A stretch of 64,000 nucleotides of DNA from Lachnospiraceae bacterium (GTDB lineage: Bacteria; Bacillota; Clostridia; Lachnospirales; Lachnospiraceae): NCBI GenBank assembly GCA_015258065.1, contig JABZIZ010000003.1, positions 62,001 to 126,000 of the forward strand, written 5' to 3'. The notes beneath the pieces are model-generated. The model saw nothing but the letters and a program-made list of their open reading frames with translations, had not been told where the DNA came from and did no database searches. Made by a program: the position numbers and the translations under genes. Positions 26,087 to 35,126 of the stretch are shown piece by piece. How positions within the stretch are numbered: the stretch's first letter is position 1; each line of letters opens with the position of its first letter.

Positions 26087-27448
26087 CAGGTCGCCGCGTT
26101 GTTCGTAGTTCTCAAACATGCCCCAACTTGCACAGGCCGGAGACAGAAGCACCGCATCCCCCTCCTTGGCGATTTCGGTACAATGCTTCAGTGCTTCGTC
26201 AAAAGTTTCCGCAAAATACAGGGACTTGATTCCGTATTTCTGCGCACAGGCAGCAATTTGCGGCGCCGTCTGCCCGATCAGAACCAGCTCCTTCACCTTC
26301 GGCTTAGCCTCTTTAATCCAGTCATCGTATGAATTTCCCTTATCATACCCTCCGGCAATCAGAATCGTCGGTACATCCATGGCGCGAATTCCTTGAATCG
26401 CCGCATCCGGATTGGTTGCCTTCGAATCATTATAATAAGAAACACCACCCTTTGTGGCTACATACTCGATTCGATGCGGCACAGCGCGAAATTGTCTGAT
26501 CACCGGCAGCATTTGCTCCTTTTCAACTCCTGCAGCCAGGCAGATAGCAATCGCAGCCATGATGTTTTCCGCATTGCAAATCCCCACCAGCGTACTTTCA
26601 GAAAAACGCATAAAGCATTCACTCTTTCCGTCTTTTGCCAGAATGATCTGATCCCCATCCAGAAAAAGTCCGTTTTCCAACTTTTCTTGTGATGAAAACA
26701 GCACCGTATGCGCAGGACATTCCTTTGCAAACTTCCATGTATAAACATTATCCCGGTTGAGCACACAGGTGTCTTCTTTGCTCTCATTCCTCGCGATCTG
26801 CTCTTTGCATCCAATATAGTTTTCCATCGTATGGTGTCGGTTGAGATGATCCGGCGTGATATTCAGAATGGCGGAGACATCTGCATGAAACGCCTGTACT
26901 GCTTCCAGCTGAAAGGAGCTGATTTCCGCCACCGTCACCGATTCGTCATCGGTCTCCATCGCCCTCTCCGCATAGGAAAAGCCGATATTTCCAACCAGAA
27001 ACACCTTTTTACAAACGCTCTTCATGATCGCATAAACCAAAGAGGTAGTCGTTGTCTTGCCGTTGGTTCCTGTAATTGCCAGCAGCTTTCCCTTCGCAAA
27101 CCGGAAGGCAAATTCCACTTCCGAGATGATTTCAACGCCTCTGTTTCGTAAATCGTCCATAAAAGGAGTATCAAGGGCAACCACCGGCGAGGGCACGCAA
27201 AGCGCCAGTTGTTCCATCTGCTCGTCTGAGAGTTTCCCGACCACGATGTCGCAACGCTGACGGTCGCTTTCATGCAGACTGCTTCTGATTTCACTCTCCT
27301 TCTTCTGTTCATTCTGCTCCAGGAGAATCGGTTTCGCTCCGATTTCACAGGCAAGATGCACGCTTCCGACTCCCGAGAGTCCGGCGCCAATCACAAGGAT
27401 CTTCTTACCCGCATATTTTTTGATCCATTCTTCTCTATCCATATTCAT
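26060..27448 (-). CDS. murD: UDP-N-acetylmuramoylalanine--D-glutamate ligase
   Basis: These 462 residues add D-Glu to UDP-MurNAc-Ala in the cytoplasm. The N-terminal Rossmann segment has ILVIGAGLSGVGSVHLA. The Mur ligase P-loop is TGTNGKTTTTSL, and ITPDHLNRH and NDSKATNPDA are typical of MurD. The ATG at 27448 follows AAAGGA with 7 bases of spacing. The 3' end is tandemly duplicated beyond the stop. Confidence 0.96.
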   Translation of the reverse strand: MNMDREEWIKKYAGKKILVIGAGLSGVGSVHLACEIGAKPILLEQNEQKKESEIRSSLHESDRQRCDIVVGKLSDEQMEQLALCVPSPVVALDTPFMDDLRNRGVEIISEVEFAFRFAKGKLLAITGTNGKTTTTSLVYAIMKSVCKKVFLVGNIGFSYAERAMETDDESVTVAEISSFQLEAVQAFHADVSAILNITPDHLNRHHTMENYIGCKEQIARNESKEDTCVLNRDNVYTWKFAKECPAHTVLFSSQEKLENGLFLDGDQIILAKDGKSECFMRFSESTLVGICNAENIMAAIAICLAAGVEKEQMLPVIRQFRAVPHRIEYVATKGGVSYYNDSKATNPDAAIQGIRAMDVPTILIAGGYDKGNSYDDWIKEAKPKVKELVLIGQTAPQIAACAQKYGIKSLYFAETFDEALKHCTEIAKEGDAVLLSPACASWGMFENYEQRGDLFKEYVNQL

Positions 27449-27477
27449 CGGTTCGTCCTTTAAAGCCTTCTTCCTTC

Positions 27478-28446
27478 CTACAGCAGCGCCCAATACGCGA
27501 ACATACAGCCTAAAATGGTTACGGTGGTAAAGGCATTCACCACCCTCGTCTCACTCCATCCGGACAGCTCAAAATGATGGTGAATCGGGGCCATTTTAAA
27601 AATTCGTTTTCCATGCGTTGCCTTAAAATATGTGACCTGCATGATCACCGATATCACTTCAAGCGCATAGATGATTCCAAAAAAGGGGATAAGCAACGGG
27701 ATTTGCAAGGCATAGGCCATGCCGGTTACAAAGCCGCCAATCGCCAAAGATCCCGTATCGCCCATCATCACCTTTCCCGGATACACATTGAAAAAAAGAT
27801 ATCCCAGAAGGGATCCGAAGAAAGCCGCCGACAAAAAGGCTGCGTCCATTCTTCCCTCCCTCCATGCCACCAAAACAAAAAAGGCTGCAATAACGGCTGT
27901 CACCGACGCACAAAGTCCGTCTACTCCATCGGTGAAATTGGTTCCGTTGCTGGTAGCTAGAGCAATGAACATCAAAACAGGGATGGAAAGCCTCCCGAAA
28001 TTGATCGCGTGATCAGGAAAAAACGGCAACACCATATCCGCATAATTGATTCCGGCAAACTGTCCCAGAATAAAAATAAAAAGAAAAGAAGCCAGAAACT
28101 CTCCCAACAGTTTCTGCCAGGCACGCAGTCCCAGATTGCGATGTTTCACCACCTTAATATAATCATCAATAAAACCGATCAGTCCAAATCCAAACGTAAT
28201 ACTTAACACCGCAGGGATCGTCGCATTCTGTTTGACCTTCGCATAAATCAGAGACAGGAGAAGGACCGGTAAAAGAAAAATCCATCCGCCCATGGTAGGA
28301 GTGCCCGCCTTTTTTTTATGTGACTGCGGCCCTTCCTCTCTCTCCGTCTGATCCACCTTCTCTATCGTTAACAAACGAATGACCCATGGTCCCAGCAAGG
28401 TCGAGATCAGCCATGATCCGAATGCCACCATGATTACCAGTTTCAC
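27478..28446 (-). CDS. mraY: Phospho-MurNAc-pentapeptide transferase
   Basis: This 322-residue integral membrane enzyme makes lipid I. The catalytic motifs are visible: GFIDDYIK (Asp pair), NGTNFTDGVDGLC, and PIHHHFELSGW near the end. About ten membrane segments are present. The start codon is GTG with AAGGAGG 10 bases upstream. It follows pbpB by 15 bases. Confidence 0.96.
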   Translation of the reverse strand: MKLVIMVAFGSWLISTLLGPWVIRLLTIEKVDQTEREEGPQSHKKKAGTPTMGGWIFLLPVLLLSLIYAKVKQNATIPAVLSITFGFGLIGFIDDYIKVVKHRNLGLRAWQKLLGEFLASFLFIFILGQFAGINYADMVLPFFPDHAINFGRLSIPVLMFIALATSNGTNFTDGVDGLCASVTAVIAAFFVLVAWREGRMDAAFLSAAFFGSLLGYLFFNVYPGKVMMGDTGSLAIGGFVTGMAYALQIPLLIPFFGIIYALEVISVIMQVTYFKATHGKRIFKMAPIHHHFELSGWSETRVVNAFTTVTILGCMFAYWALL

Positions 28447-28461
28447 CTGAATCCATCCTCC

Positions 28462-30723
28462 TTAGTGCGTTTCACTCGCGCCTGCAACTCCGATGTCATC
28501 CGGAAGCGCTCCTGCATCACCGAGCTCCGTGTTCTCTCCATTCCCTGCATTTTCTCCCTGCGCAGAAGTGGTATTACCCTTCTGAGAGACCGTATTAGCT
28601 GACGAAGTGGCGCTTTTACCTGCCTGTGTCTTTGCCTCTCCGTTGTCTCCGGTCTGAACTGTATTCCCGGTTGACGGGGACGCATCCTCTGATTGGTTCG
28701 TTCCTTCCTCTGTGGTGCCTTCTGTATCCTTAGCATCTTCCGTATCCGCATTGGAATCGGTTTCCGTAATCAGCGACTGCTGCTTCAGTTCCTCCAGCTC
28801 CGCCTTTTCTTCGTCGCTTAATGGCTCTGTCATAGGGATATTCAAATAAGGAAGAGCCTCTGTCAGAATCTGGCGCACAATACGTGTCGCAAATTTGGCG
28901 TCATCCTGTCTGGCTGCGTTCGGACGATCCACCACCACATAAATCGCAATTTGCGGATGATCTACAGGGGCAAAACCCATAAAGGAAACGACATACCACT
29001 TTTTCGTGCTCCTGGGAAGCGTTTCCGCCGTTCCGGTCTTGCCTCCGATCATATATCCCGCCGGTCGCGCCGTTTTGCCGGTACCCTCCGGCCCTGCCAC
29101 GACCTGTTTGCAATATTCCTTGATTTTATCACTTACCGATGCGGAGATCGTCTGCTTCAGGATTCGGGGCGAAATGTTTTTCATCACGGCACCGCCGGGA
29201 GAAATGATTTGTTTTGCCAGATGCGGTTCATAATAATAGCCGCCGTTGACCAGTGACGAAAAGGCACTGATCATTTCAATCATCGTCACATTAAAGCCCT
29301 GTCCGAAGGAATTGGTCGCCAGCTCCGCACTACCAAGCTGGTCCGCCGAATAGGTAAGCCCCTGCGTCCTGGCTTCCCCTGCCGAATCGATTCCCGTTTT
29401 TAGCCCAAAGTTGAAAATATTCTGAAATTTGGCAAAGGTTTCCGCACCGGTTGCTTCGGCAATGTGCATCATGGTGACATTGCAGGAAACCTCAATAGCA
29501 CGTTCCACGCTCACTTCGTTATGAACGCCGTGACAAGCAATCCGGTGTCCTCCTACTTCCAGAAACCCTTGGCAGGTATACACCTCGTTACCGGTGATCT
29601 TGCCGGCTTCCAGCGCGCCTGCTACGGTAAAAGGCTTTGCCACCGACCCCGGCTCATAGGTATCGCTGATACAATAGTTTCTCCAAAGGGAATTATATTG
29701 TTGTAAAAGAAGATCCCCCTCCAGCGTCCCCAGATTTTCCTGCGTAATATATTCATAATTATAATGCTCATCCCGAACTGGATTGCCCTTCTCGTCGACA
29801 AGCGGCCTTCCGATCAATGGTTCCGTATTCTTGGTATCGTTCAGATCAAACTGCGGATAAGATGCCATGGCGAGAATCGCCCCGGTATTCACATCCATGA
29901 TGATACAGCCGGTATTATTGGCTCCGTCTCCCTCTCTGACTGCATTCTCATTTTGCGCATTAAATTCGTTCAGATATTTTTCTGCAATCGATTGCAAATT
30001 GCTGTCAATGGTAGACACGACCGTTTTGCCATCGTCAGCAGGAATGACCGTTCTCTCCAGATTGGAGTCATCGTCCAGATAACCGTACTCCCTGCCATTT
30101 GTCCCGATCAGCGTATCATTATAATACTCTTCCAGTCCATACAGACCGTTTCCGTCACTCGTGGTAAAACCGATGACATCACTGGCAAGCGTCTTGTTCG
30201 GGTAGGTTCTCCGATAGCCATCCTCGAACCATACGCCTTGGATATTTTTGTTATAATGTTTGCTTTCCGGATTGGTCAGATCCTTGAAGGCCGATATGTC
30301 TGCAAATGAAAGCTGTTTCTTTAGAACATAATACCTGGAATCCGGGTGCTCTTTCACATACTGCCTGATCTCATCTGCGTTCAGTCCCAATTTTTCCGAC
30401 AATGCACGGATGGTTGGCTCTATATACTCTTTTTGATCCGTCATCTGTACGGCATCCAGAATGACATTATACACCTTTTCGCTGGCAGCCAGAACGGTTC
30501 CGTTGGTATCCAGGATCTTTCCTCTGCGAGCCGGAATCGGCTTGGAATCATAAGCCTGTTGCGAAAGAACCTGCTTCTTATATTTTTCTCCGTCTTTTTT
30601 TACAATTCTGTAAAGACGATAACCTAGACCGGAAAACACAATCAATACGATAAAGAACAGAACCAGTAATTTTTTCTTCATCCAGATCGTGAAAACCGGT
30701 TTTCTTCTGTTAGTATTTCCCAT
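28462..30723 (-). CDS. pbpB: Division-specific class B penicillin-binding protein (FtsI/PbpB)
   Basis: This 753-residue transpeptidase has an N-terminal anchor (LLVLFFIVLIVFSGLGYRLY) and the dimerisation domain. Catalytic motifs are EPGSVAKPF (SxxK), SCN in EVSCNVTMM, and GGKTGTAE. There are no PASTA domains. Instead the last 100 residues are a low-complexity tail rich in T, E, N, G and S. It cross-links septal peptidoglycan with FtsW. It follows ftsL by 11 bases. Confidence 0.95.
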   Translation of the reverse strand: MGNTNRRKPVFTIWMKKKLLVLFFIVLIVFSGLGYRLYRIVKKDGEKYKKQVLSQQAYDSKPIPARRGKILDTNGTVLAASEKVYNVILDAVQMTDQKEYIEPTIRALSEKLGLNADEIRQYVKEHPDSRYYVLKKQLSFADISAFKDLTNPESKHYNKNIQGVWFEDGYRRTYPNKTLASDVIGFTTSDGNGLYGLEEYYNDTLIGTNGREYGYLDDDSNLERTVIPADDGKTVVSTIDSNLQSIAEKYLNEFNAQNENAVREGDGANNTGCIIMDVNTGAILAMASYPQFDLNDTKNTEPLIGRPLVDEKGNPVRDEHYNYEYITQENLGTLEGDLLLQQYNSLWRNYCISDTYEPGSVAKPFTVAGALEAGKITGNEVYTCQGFLEVGGHRIACHGVHNEVSVERAIEVSCNVTMMHIAEATGAETFAKFQNIFNFGLKTGIDSAGEARTQGLTYSADQLGSAELATNSFGQGFNVTMIEMISAFSSLVNGGYYYEPHLAKQIISPGGAVMKNISPRILKQTISASVSDKIKEYCKQVVAGPEGTGKTARPAGYMIGGKTGTAETLPRSTKKWYVVSFMGFAPVDHPQIAIYVVVDRPNAARQDDAKFATRIVRQILTEALPYLNIPMTEPLSDEEKAELEELKQQSLITETDSNADTEDAKDTEGTTEEGTNQSEDASPSTGNTVQTGDNGEAKTQAGKSATSSANTVSQKGNTTSAQGENAGNGENTELGDAGALPDDIGVAGASETH

Positions 30724-30734
30724 GGTCGCCCATC

Positions 30735-31208
30735 TTACCTGCCCGCATCCGGAATATCCGCATTTTGTCTGACATAATCACTGCCTTCCGCATCCGAATA
30801 TCGAATGACCTGCCCATCGGATGCATAACGCATCCCATATTTTTGAATCGCGATTCTCTTAATTTCTTCCAGGTCTATTTTCGTCGTCACCTGATTATAG
30901 GCCTCGTCATTCTCCTGCTTCAGCGTATTCAACCTGCTCTTCAACTGCGAAATCTGCCTGACACTGCTGTTCATCTGCATGCGCAGGGATAAATAACCCG
31001 TTAAAACAACACAGCAAATGGTGATTCCTGCCAACATGAGCATCAGGTGAAAGAAATGTAGCCTATGAAGCTCCCTTCGCAGGGCCTCTCTTTCTTCTCT
31101 GATCCTGTGTTCCGGTTCTTCACCAACAAGAGACCTTCTTACGGGGAGTTCCTTAGGAATCGCAGTTCTCACCGTATTTCCATAAATGTACTTTTGAGTT
31201 CTTTCCAT
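30735..31208 (-). CDS. ftsL: FtsL-like septum formation protein
   Basis: This 157-residue bitopic protein has a cytoplasmic charged tail and one membrane helix (HLMLMLAGITICCVVLTGYLSL). A leucine-heptad coiled coil (VRQISQLKSRLNTLKQENDEAYNQV) follows. Position between rsmH and pbpB and this architecture define FtsL. The ATG shares one base with the rsmH stop (TAATG) and has GAGG upstream. Confidence 0.88.
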   Translation of the reverse strand: MERTQKYIYGNTVRTAIPKELPVRRSLVGEEPEHRIREEREALRRELHRLHFFHLMLMLAGITICCVVLTGYLSLRMQMNSSVRQISQLKSRLNTLKQENDEAYNQVTTKIDLEEIKRIAIQKYGMRYASDGQVIRYSDAEGSDYVRQNADIPDAGR

Positions 31209-32155
31209 TATTTCTTCCTCATCTGTCTTTCGAAAATACGTAGTTTTGCGCTTTTCGCACGCGGGTTGCTTTCTCTCTCCCCCTCCGATGGTAAAATCGG
31301 TTTTGTTGTAACGACTCTCCCCATGCTGATTTTCCCACAAACACAGACCGGAAATTCCGGAGGACAGGTACAGGGATTCTCATTTTTTCGAAACGCCGAT
31401 TTCACAATCCTGTCTTCCAGAGAATGGAACGTAATCACACAAATTCTACCACCGTCGTCAAGCCTCTCGATCATAGCGTCCAGCGCCCCGGATAAAACCT
31501 CCAGTTCTCGATTACAAGCGATGCGAATTGCCTGAAAAGTCCTCTTCGAGGGATGTCCTCCCTTGATTCTCATTTTCATTGGAATAGAGGACTCAATCAT
31601 TTCATTCAGTTCAAATGTGGTCTCGATTGGTTTCTGCGTCCGTACTTTTACAATTTTACCGGCAATTCGGGTGGCAAAACGTTCCTCTCCATATTCCCTT
31701 AAAATGAGCGCAAGTTCTTTTTCTGTCCAGGTGTTTATGATTTCTTTTGCCGTAAGTGACTGCCTGCAGTCCATTCGCATGTCCAAAGGAGCGTTAAAGC
31801 GGTAAGAAAACCCCCTCTCCGGATCATCCAGCTGATGAGAGGAAACACCGAGGTCTAGCAGGATTCCATCGACCAGACGGATCCCCTCTTCCTTTAATAC
31901 GAGGGATATGTTCTCATAATTATCCCGAACCAGAGTGACCTGTCTTTCATAAGGCCGGAGTTTTTGGGTGGCGGCTTCTATGGCATCCCCATCCTGATCG
32001 ATGCCAATCAGTTTCCCGACGGGGGACAAACGTTTCACTATTTCGAAAGAATGTCCCGCCCCACCAAGCGTGCCGTCCACATAAATGCCGTCCGGTTTGA
32101 TGCATAAACCGTTTAGGACTTCTTTCAGCAGGACAGGAGTATGTGAAAATTCCAT
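31208..32155 (-). CDS. rsmH: 16S rRNA m4C1402 methyltransferase
   Basis: This 315-residue SAM enzyme methylates N4 of C1402. Motifs include HTPVLLKEVLNGL, DGTLGGAGHS, LLDLGVSSHQLDDPERGFSYR and FHSLEDRIVK. I prefer the ATG at 32155 with GGGAG five bases upstream. An ATG at 32167 overlaps the mraZ stop by one base and is possible. Confidence 0.96.
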   Translation of the reverse strand: MEFSHTPVLLKEVLNGLCIKPDGIYVDGTLGGAGHSFEIVKRLSPVGKLIGIDQDGDAIEAATQKLRPYERQVTLVRDNYENISLVLKEEGIRLVDGILLDLGVSSHQLDDPERGFSYRFNAPLDMRMDCRQSLTAKEIINTWTEKELALILREYGEERFATRIAGKIVKVRTQKPIETTFELNEMIESSIPMKMRIKGGHPSKRTFQAIRIACNRELEVLSGALDAMIERLDDGGRICVITFHSLEDRIVKSAFRKNENPCTCPPEFPVCVCGKISMGRVVTTKPILPSEGERESNPRAKSAKLRIFERQMRKK

Positions 32156-32166
32156 CTTTTCTCCCA

Positions 32167-32601
32167 TCAGAATTCGAATCCCAGGTCGGAAGCAAGATCA
32201 TCAATCTTCTCCATCGACTCCTCATTGCTGCTCCAGCGATCGCTGCTCCAAATCTCCAATTTATCTCCCACACCGACCACCGTAACATCCTTCGTAATAC
32301 CTGCATGTTGCAGGAGAGGGGAAGGGATCAGGATTCTCCCCTGTTTGTCCAGCTCCGGATCCGTTGCGCCTGCCAGAAAAAATCGTTTGATCAGACGAGC
32401 ATCCTTGTTGTTTAGGGGAAGCGCTGCAAGTTTCTGCTCCAGAGCGTTCCATCCTTCCTGATCAAACACATAAAGGCAGCCGTCAAAACCCTTGGTGACC
32501 ACAAAGTGATCTCCAAGTCCTTCCCTGAATTTTGCAGGAATAATCAATCTGCCCTTTGCGTCAATCGCATGGCTGAACTCACCCTTAAACGATGCACACA
32601 T
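32167..32601 (-). CDS. mraZ: Transcriptional regulator MraZ
   Basis: This 144-residue AbrB-like double swapped-hairpin protein has GEFSHAIDAKGRLIIPAKFRE and the second repeat DKQGRILIPSPLLQHAGI. It heads the dcw cluster and is known to regulate it through repeated boxes, which are visible just upstream. The Shine-Dalgarno is weak and lies within those boxes. Confidence 0.96.
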   Translation of the reverse strand: MCASFKGEFSHAIDAKGRLIIPAKFREGLGDHFVVTKGFDGCLYVFDQEGWNALEQKLAALPLNNKDARLIKRFFLAGATDPELDKQGRILIPSPLLQHAGITKDVTVVGVGDKLEIWSSDRWSSNEESMEKIDDLASDLGFEF

Positions 32602-32607
32602 TCACTT

Positions 32608-32633
32608 CCACTTTCCACCACTTTTTACCACTT
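32608..32633 (-). promoter_or_regulatory. MraZ-type operator: three AAGTGG boxes at 10-base spacing
   Basis: On the minus strand AAGTGG occurs at 32608-32613, 32618-32623 and 32628-32633, exactly ten bases apart. Degenerate GTGG/TGGT copies lie on both sides. AAGTGG-type repeats upstream of mraZ are the known MraZ binding sites in Firmicutes and Mollicutes. The array ends 6 bases from the ATG, so binding could also hide the RBS. Confidence 0.75.
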
Positions 32634-32691
32634 GTTACCATCTTATTCTATTCTTCGGTAAAAAACAATGACGGATTAAGGGAATTCCCGC

Positions 32692-32725
32692 AAAAAAAGA
32701 GGCCCTGCAGAAGATCTGCAGAGCC
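32692..32725 (-). terminator. Intrinsic terminator of lgt
   Basis: On the minus strand an 11-bp stem (GGCTCTGCAGA / TCTGCAGGGCC, one G-U pair) has a 3-base loop and is followed by TCTTTTTTT. It isolates the mraZ operon from lgt. A weak promoter candidate lies just beyond it, with TTGTTT, a 17-base spacer and TAAGAT. Confidence 0.88.
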
Positions 32726-32789
32726 AAAATCCATAGGTTGTGATTCTTTCTATTCTGAACCACTAGATATTCCATTTTCTCTTCTCTGT

Positions 32790-33671
32790 TCAACTTTTCA
32801 CAGAATATTCAGACTTCTTTTTCCTTCGTAAATAGAGATCCGCCAGTACGGAACAGACAAAAACAAAAAGACCCAAAAACTGAGATACCGCAATCCGGGT
32901 TCCCGGCAGGCGAAGCTGATCTGTGCGAAGCTGCTCAATGAAAAAACGTCCGATTCCATAGCCTCCCAGATAGAACAGCATCATCTCGCCGTCAAATTTC
33001 CGATGGCGCACATAAAGCAGCATCAGACAAAGAAGCATCAGATTCCAAAGACTCTCATATAAAAAAGTCGGATGTACCTGAATATAGTTACTCCCCGCTG
33101 CAATATGAGCAGCGATTTTGGCAGTAATCTCATTTTGACGAACCATATCCATCGGAAGACGCATGGCAAACAAGCTGTTGGTATAATCTCCAAACGCTTC
33201 CCGATTGGTAAAATTCCCCCACCTTCCAATAATCTGGCCGCAAACAAGACCAAAAACCAACGTATCTGCAAAACGAAAATAGTTTTCTTTTTTGATTTTG
33301 ACATAGACGGCCAATGTCGTAAAACCCGCAATGACGCCGCCATAAATGGCAAGCCCGCCATTTCGAATATAAAGGATGCTGATCGGATCCTCCCTGTATA
33401 AATCCCAGGAAAAAGCAACATAGTAAAGACGTGCGCCGATCACAGAACACACGATCAACCATAAGGCAGCATCCCAGACATGATCTTCCTGAACCCCCAT
33501 GACCTTTGCCATACGAGCAGCCAGAAAAACACCAAGCAACATCCCGCATCCGATAATCACGCCGTAGAAGGCAATAGGAAATCCAAAGATAGAAAAAGTT
33601 TTTGGTACATGATGGAGATAAATTCCCAGATGAGGAAATGCAATATCCATCGATTGCATCATTTCAGGCAT
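32790..33671 (-). CDS. lgt: Prolipoprotein diacylglyceryl transferase
   Basis: This 293-residue, seven-span enzyme transfers diacylglycerol to lipobox cysteines. The signature GRWGNFTNREAFG, the GARLYYV segment and the late GGYGIGRFFIEQLRTDQL are present. The ATG at 33671 has GGAGA nearby; upstream codons do not look conserved. It would modify the two lipoproteins seen in this window. Confidence 0.95.
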   Translation of the reverse strand: MPEMMQSMDIAFPHLGIYLHHVPKTFSIFGFPIAFYGVIIGCGMLLGVFLAARMAKVMGVQEDHVWDAALWLIVCSVIGARLYYVAFSWDLYREDPISILYIRNGGLAIYGGVIAGFTTLAVYVKIKKENYFRFADTLVFGLVCGQIIGRWGNFTNREAFGDYTNSLFAMRLPMDMVRQNEITAKIAAHIAAGSNYIQVHPTFLYESLWNLMLLCLMLLYVRHRKFDGEMMLFYLGGYGIGRFFIEQLRTDQLRLPGTRIAVSQFLGLFVFVCSVLADLYLRRKKKSEYSVKS

Positions 33672-33740
33672 AACTATTCTCCATAAGAACAAGAAGAATC
33701 CCAAACGATTGTTTGGATCCTCCAGACACCGGTATCGGAA

Positions 33741-33799
33741 GAACCATAGACCAGTCCATCAAGCATTGAACCTTAGAGCAGTCCATCAAACATTGAACC
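33741..33799 (-). repeat. 27-base tandem duplication of the ychF 3' end
   Basis: Copy 1 (33773-33799) holds the last codons of ychF and its TGA stop. Copy 2 (33746-33772) differs at four positions and also carries TGA in frame. A third copy begins at 33741-33745. The period is nine codons. Confidence 0.92.
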
Positions 33800-34883
33800 G
33801 GAACAGGATCACATCCCCGTCCTGAACCACATACTCTTTTCCTTCCATCCGAACCAGTCCCTTTTCTCTGGCAGCGGACAAAGAGCCTTCCCTTAGCAGA
33901 TCCTTATAATGAATCGTCTCCGCCTTGATGAATCCTCTTTCGAAGTCAGAGTGGATTTTTCCCGCAGCCTGAGGCGCTTTCGTCCCGACCGGAATCGTCC
34001 AAGCTCTTGTCTCATCTTCTCCCGATGTCAAAAAGCTCATTAAGCCGAGCGTCCGGTAGCTCGCCCCAATCAATTTCTCCAGTCCCGATTGATGCAATAC
34101 CAGATCCGCTAGAAATTCCGCCTTTTCCTCTTCATCAAGCTCAGAAATCTCTTCTTCGATCTGCGCACTAATGACAAACACCTCAGAGCCATCTTTTTTT
34201 GCCCAGTCCCGCAGTGCCTGCACGTAGGGATTGGATGCACCGTCATCCGCCAGATCATCATCCTTGACATTGGCCGCATAAATCACAGGCTTCCATGTAA
34301 GCAGATTGTAACTTGCAATCCATTTCTGCTCATCTTCGTTTTGGATTTCCATCCCTCTGACGGCTTGATCAGCCTCCAAGCGTTCCTTGATTCGCTTCAA
34401 AAACTCAAATTCTCTTCCCGCTTCCTTATCCATCCTTGCCGTCTTCCCCACCTTTGCCAGACGACGCTCCAGCACTTCCAAGTCCGAGAAAATCAGCTCC
34501 AAATTGATTGTTTCAATATCTCTGACCGGATCCACACTCCCGTCCACATGCACCACATTGGGATCGTCAAAGCAGCGTACCACATGGACAATCGCATCGA
34601 CCTCTCTGATATTCGCCAGGAACTGGTTGCCCAGTCCTTCTCCCTTGGAAGCACCTTTTACCAGCCCTGCAATATCTACAAATTCAATGGTCGCTGGTGT
34701 TACTTTCTTGGAATGATAGAGATCCGCCAGCTCCTTTAACCGCTCATCCGGAACGGCAACCACACCGACATTCGGGTCAATGGTACAAAACGGATAATTT
34801 GCCGCCTCTGCCCCCGCCTTCGTCATCGAATTAAACAAGGTGCTCTTACCGACATTGGGTAAGCCAACGATTCCTAATTTCAT
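33786..34883 (-). CDS. ychF: YchF/OLA1 ribosome-associated ATPase
   Basis: This 365-residue OBG-family P-loop protein has G1 GLPNVGKS, and G4 is NVKD-like rather than NKxD, consistent with ATP preference. The C-terminal TGS domain ends GDVILFRFNV, the normal family end. It lies immediately before duplicated copies of its own 3' end. It is monocistronic or co-transcribed with lgt. A hairpin with CCAAAC/GTTTGG at 33701-33716 may give weak termination. Confidence 0.96.
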   Translation of the reverse strand: MKLGIVGLPNVGKSTLFNSMTKAGAEAANYPFCTIDPNVGVVAVPDERLKELADLYHSKKVTPATIEFVDIAGLVKGASKGEGLGNQFLANIREVDAIVHVVRCFDDPNVVHVDGSVDPVRDIETINLELIFSDLEVLERRLAKVGKTARMDKEAGREFEFLKRIKERLEADQAVRGMEIQNEDEQKWIASYNLLTWKPVIYAANVKDDDLADDGASNPYVQALRDWAKKDGSEVFVISAQIEEEISELDEEEKAEFLADLVLHQSGLEKLIGASYRTLGLMSFLTSGEDETRAWTIPVGTKAPQAAGKIHSDFERGFIKAETIHYKDLLREGSLSAAREKGLVRMEGKEYVVQDGDVILFRFNV

Positions 34884-35050
34884 CTGTTCTTATATCTCCT
34901 TTAATGTTTCATCCTCTACAGTTGTAATGTACACATTCATTGTGATCCCGATTTTAAACGTTAAAAGATAAAAGAAGCCTAAATACAGTATTTTATACAA
35001 TACCATATCTAAGCTCTTTTGTGTTGCATTTCTTTATTTTAGCTCGGTCT

Positions 35051-35081
35051 TTGACACATATATCGTAAAATGCAGTAAAAT
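35051..35081 (+). promoter_or_regulatory. Probable promoter of the plus-strand CPBP gene
   Basis: A perfect TTGACA (35051-35056) is followed after 19 bases by TAAAAT (35076-35081); the spacer is longer than ideal. It lies in the 243-base intergenic region 34884-35126, which must also hold the divergent ychF promoter. There I see only AT-rich sequence with several TATAAA-like boxes and no clear pair. Confidence 0.5.
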
Positions 35082-35126
35082 AAGAAGCAGAGAAATGTAA
35101 CTACAAAATCAGATCGGAGGTAAAAA

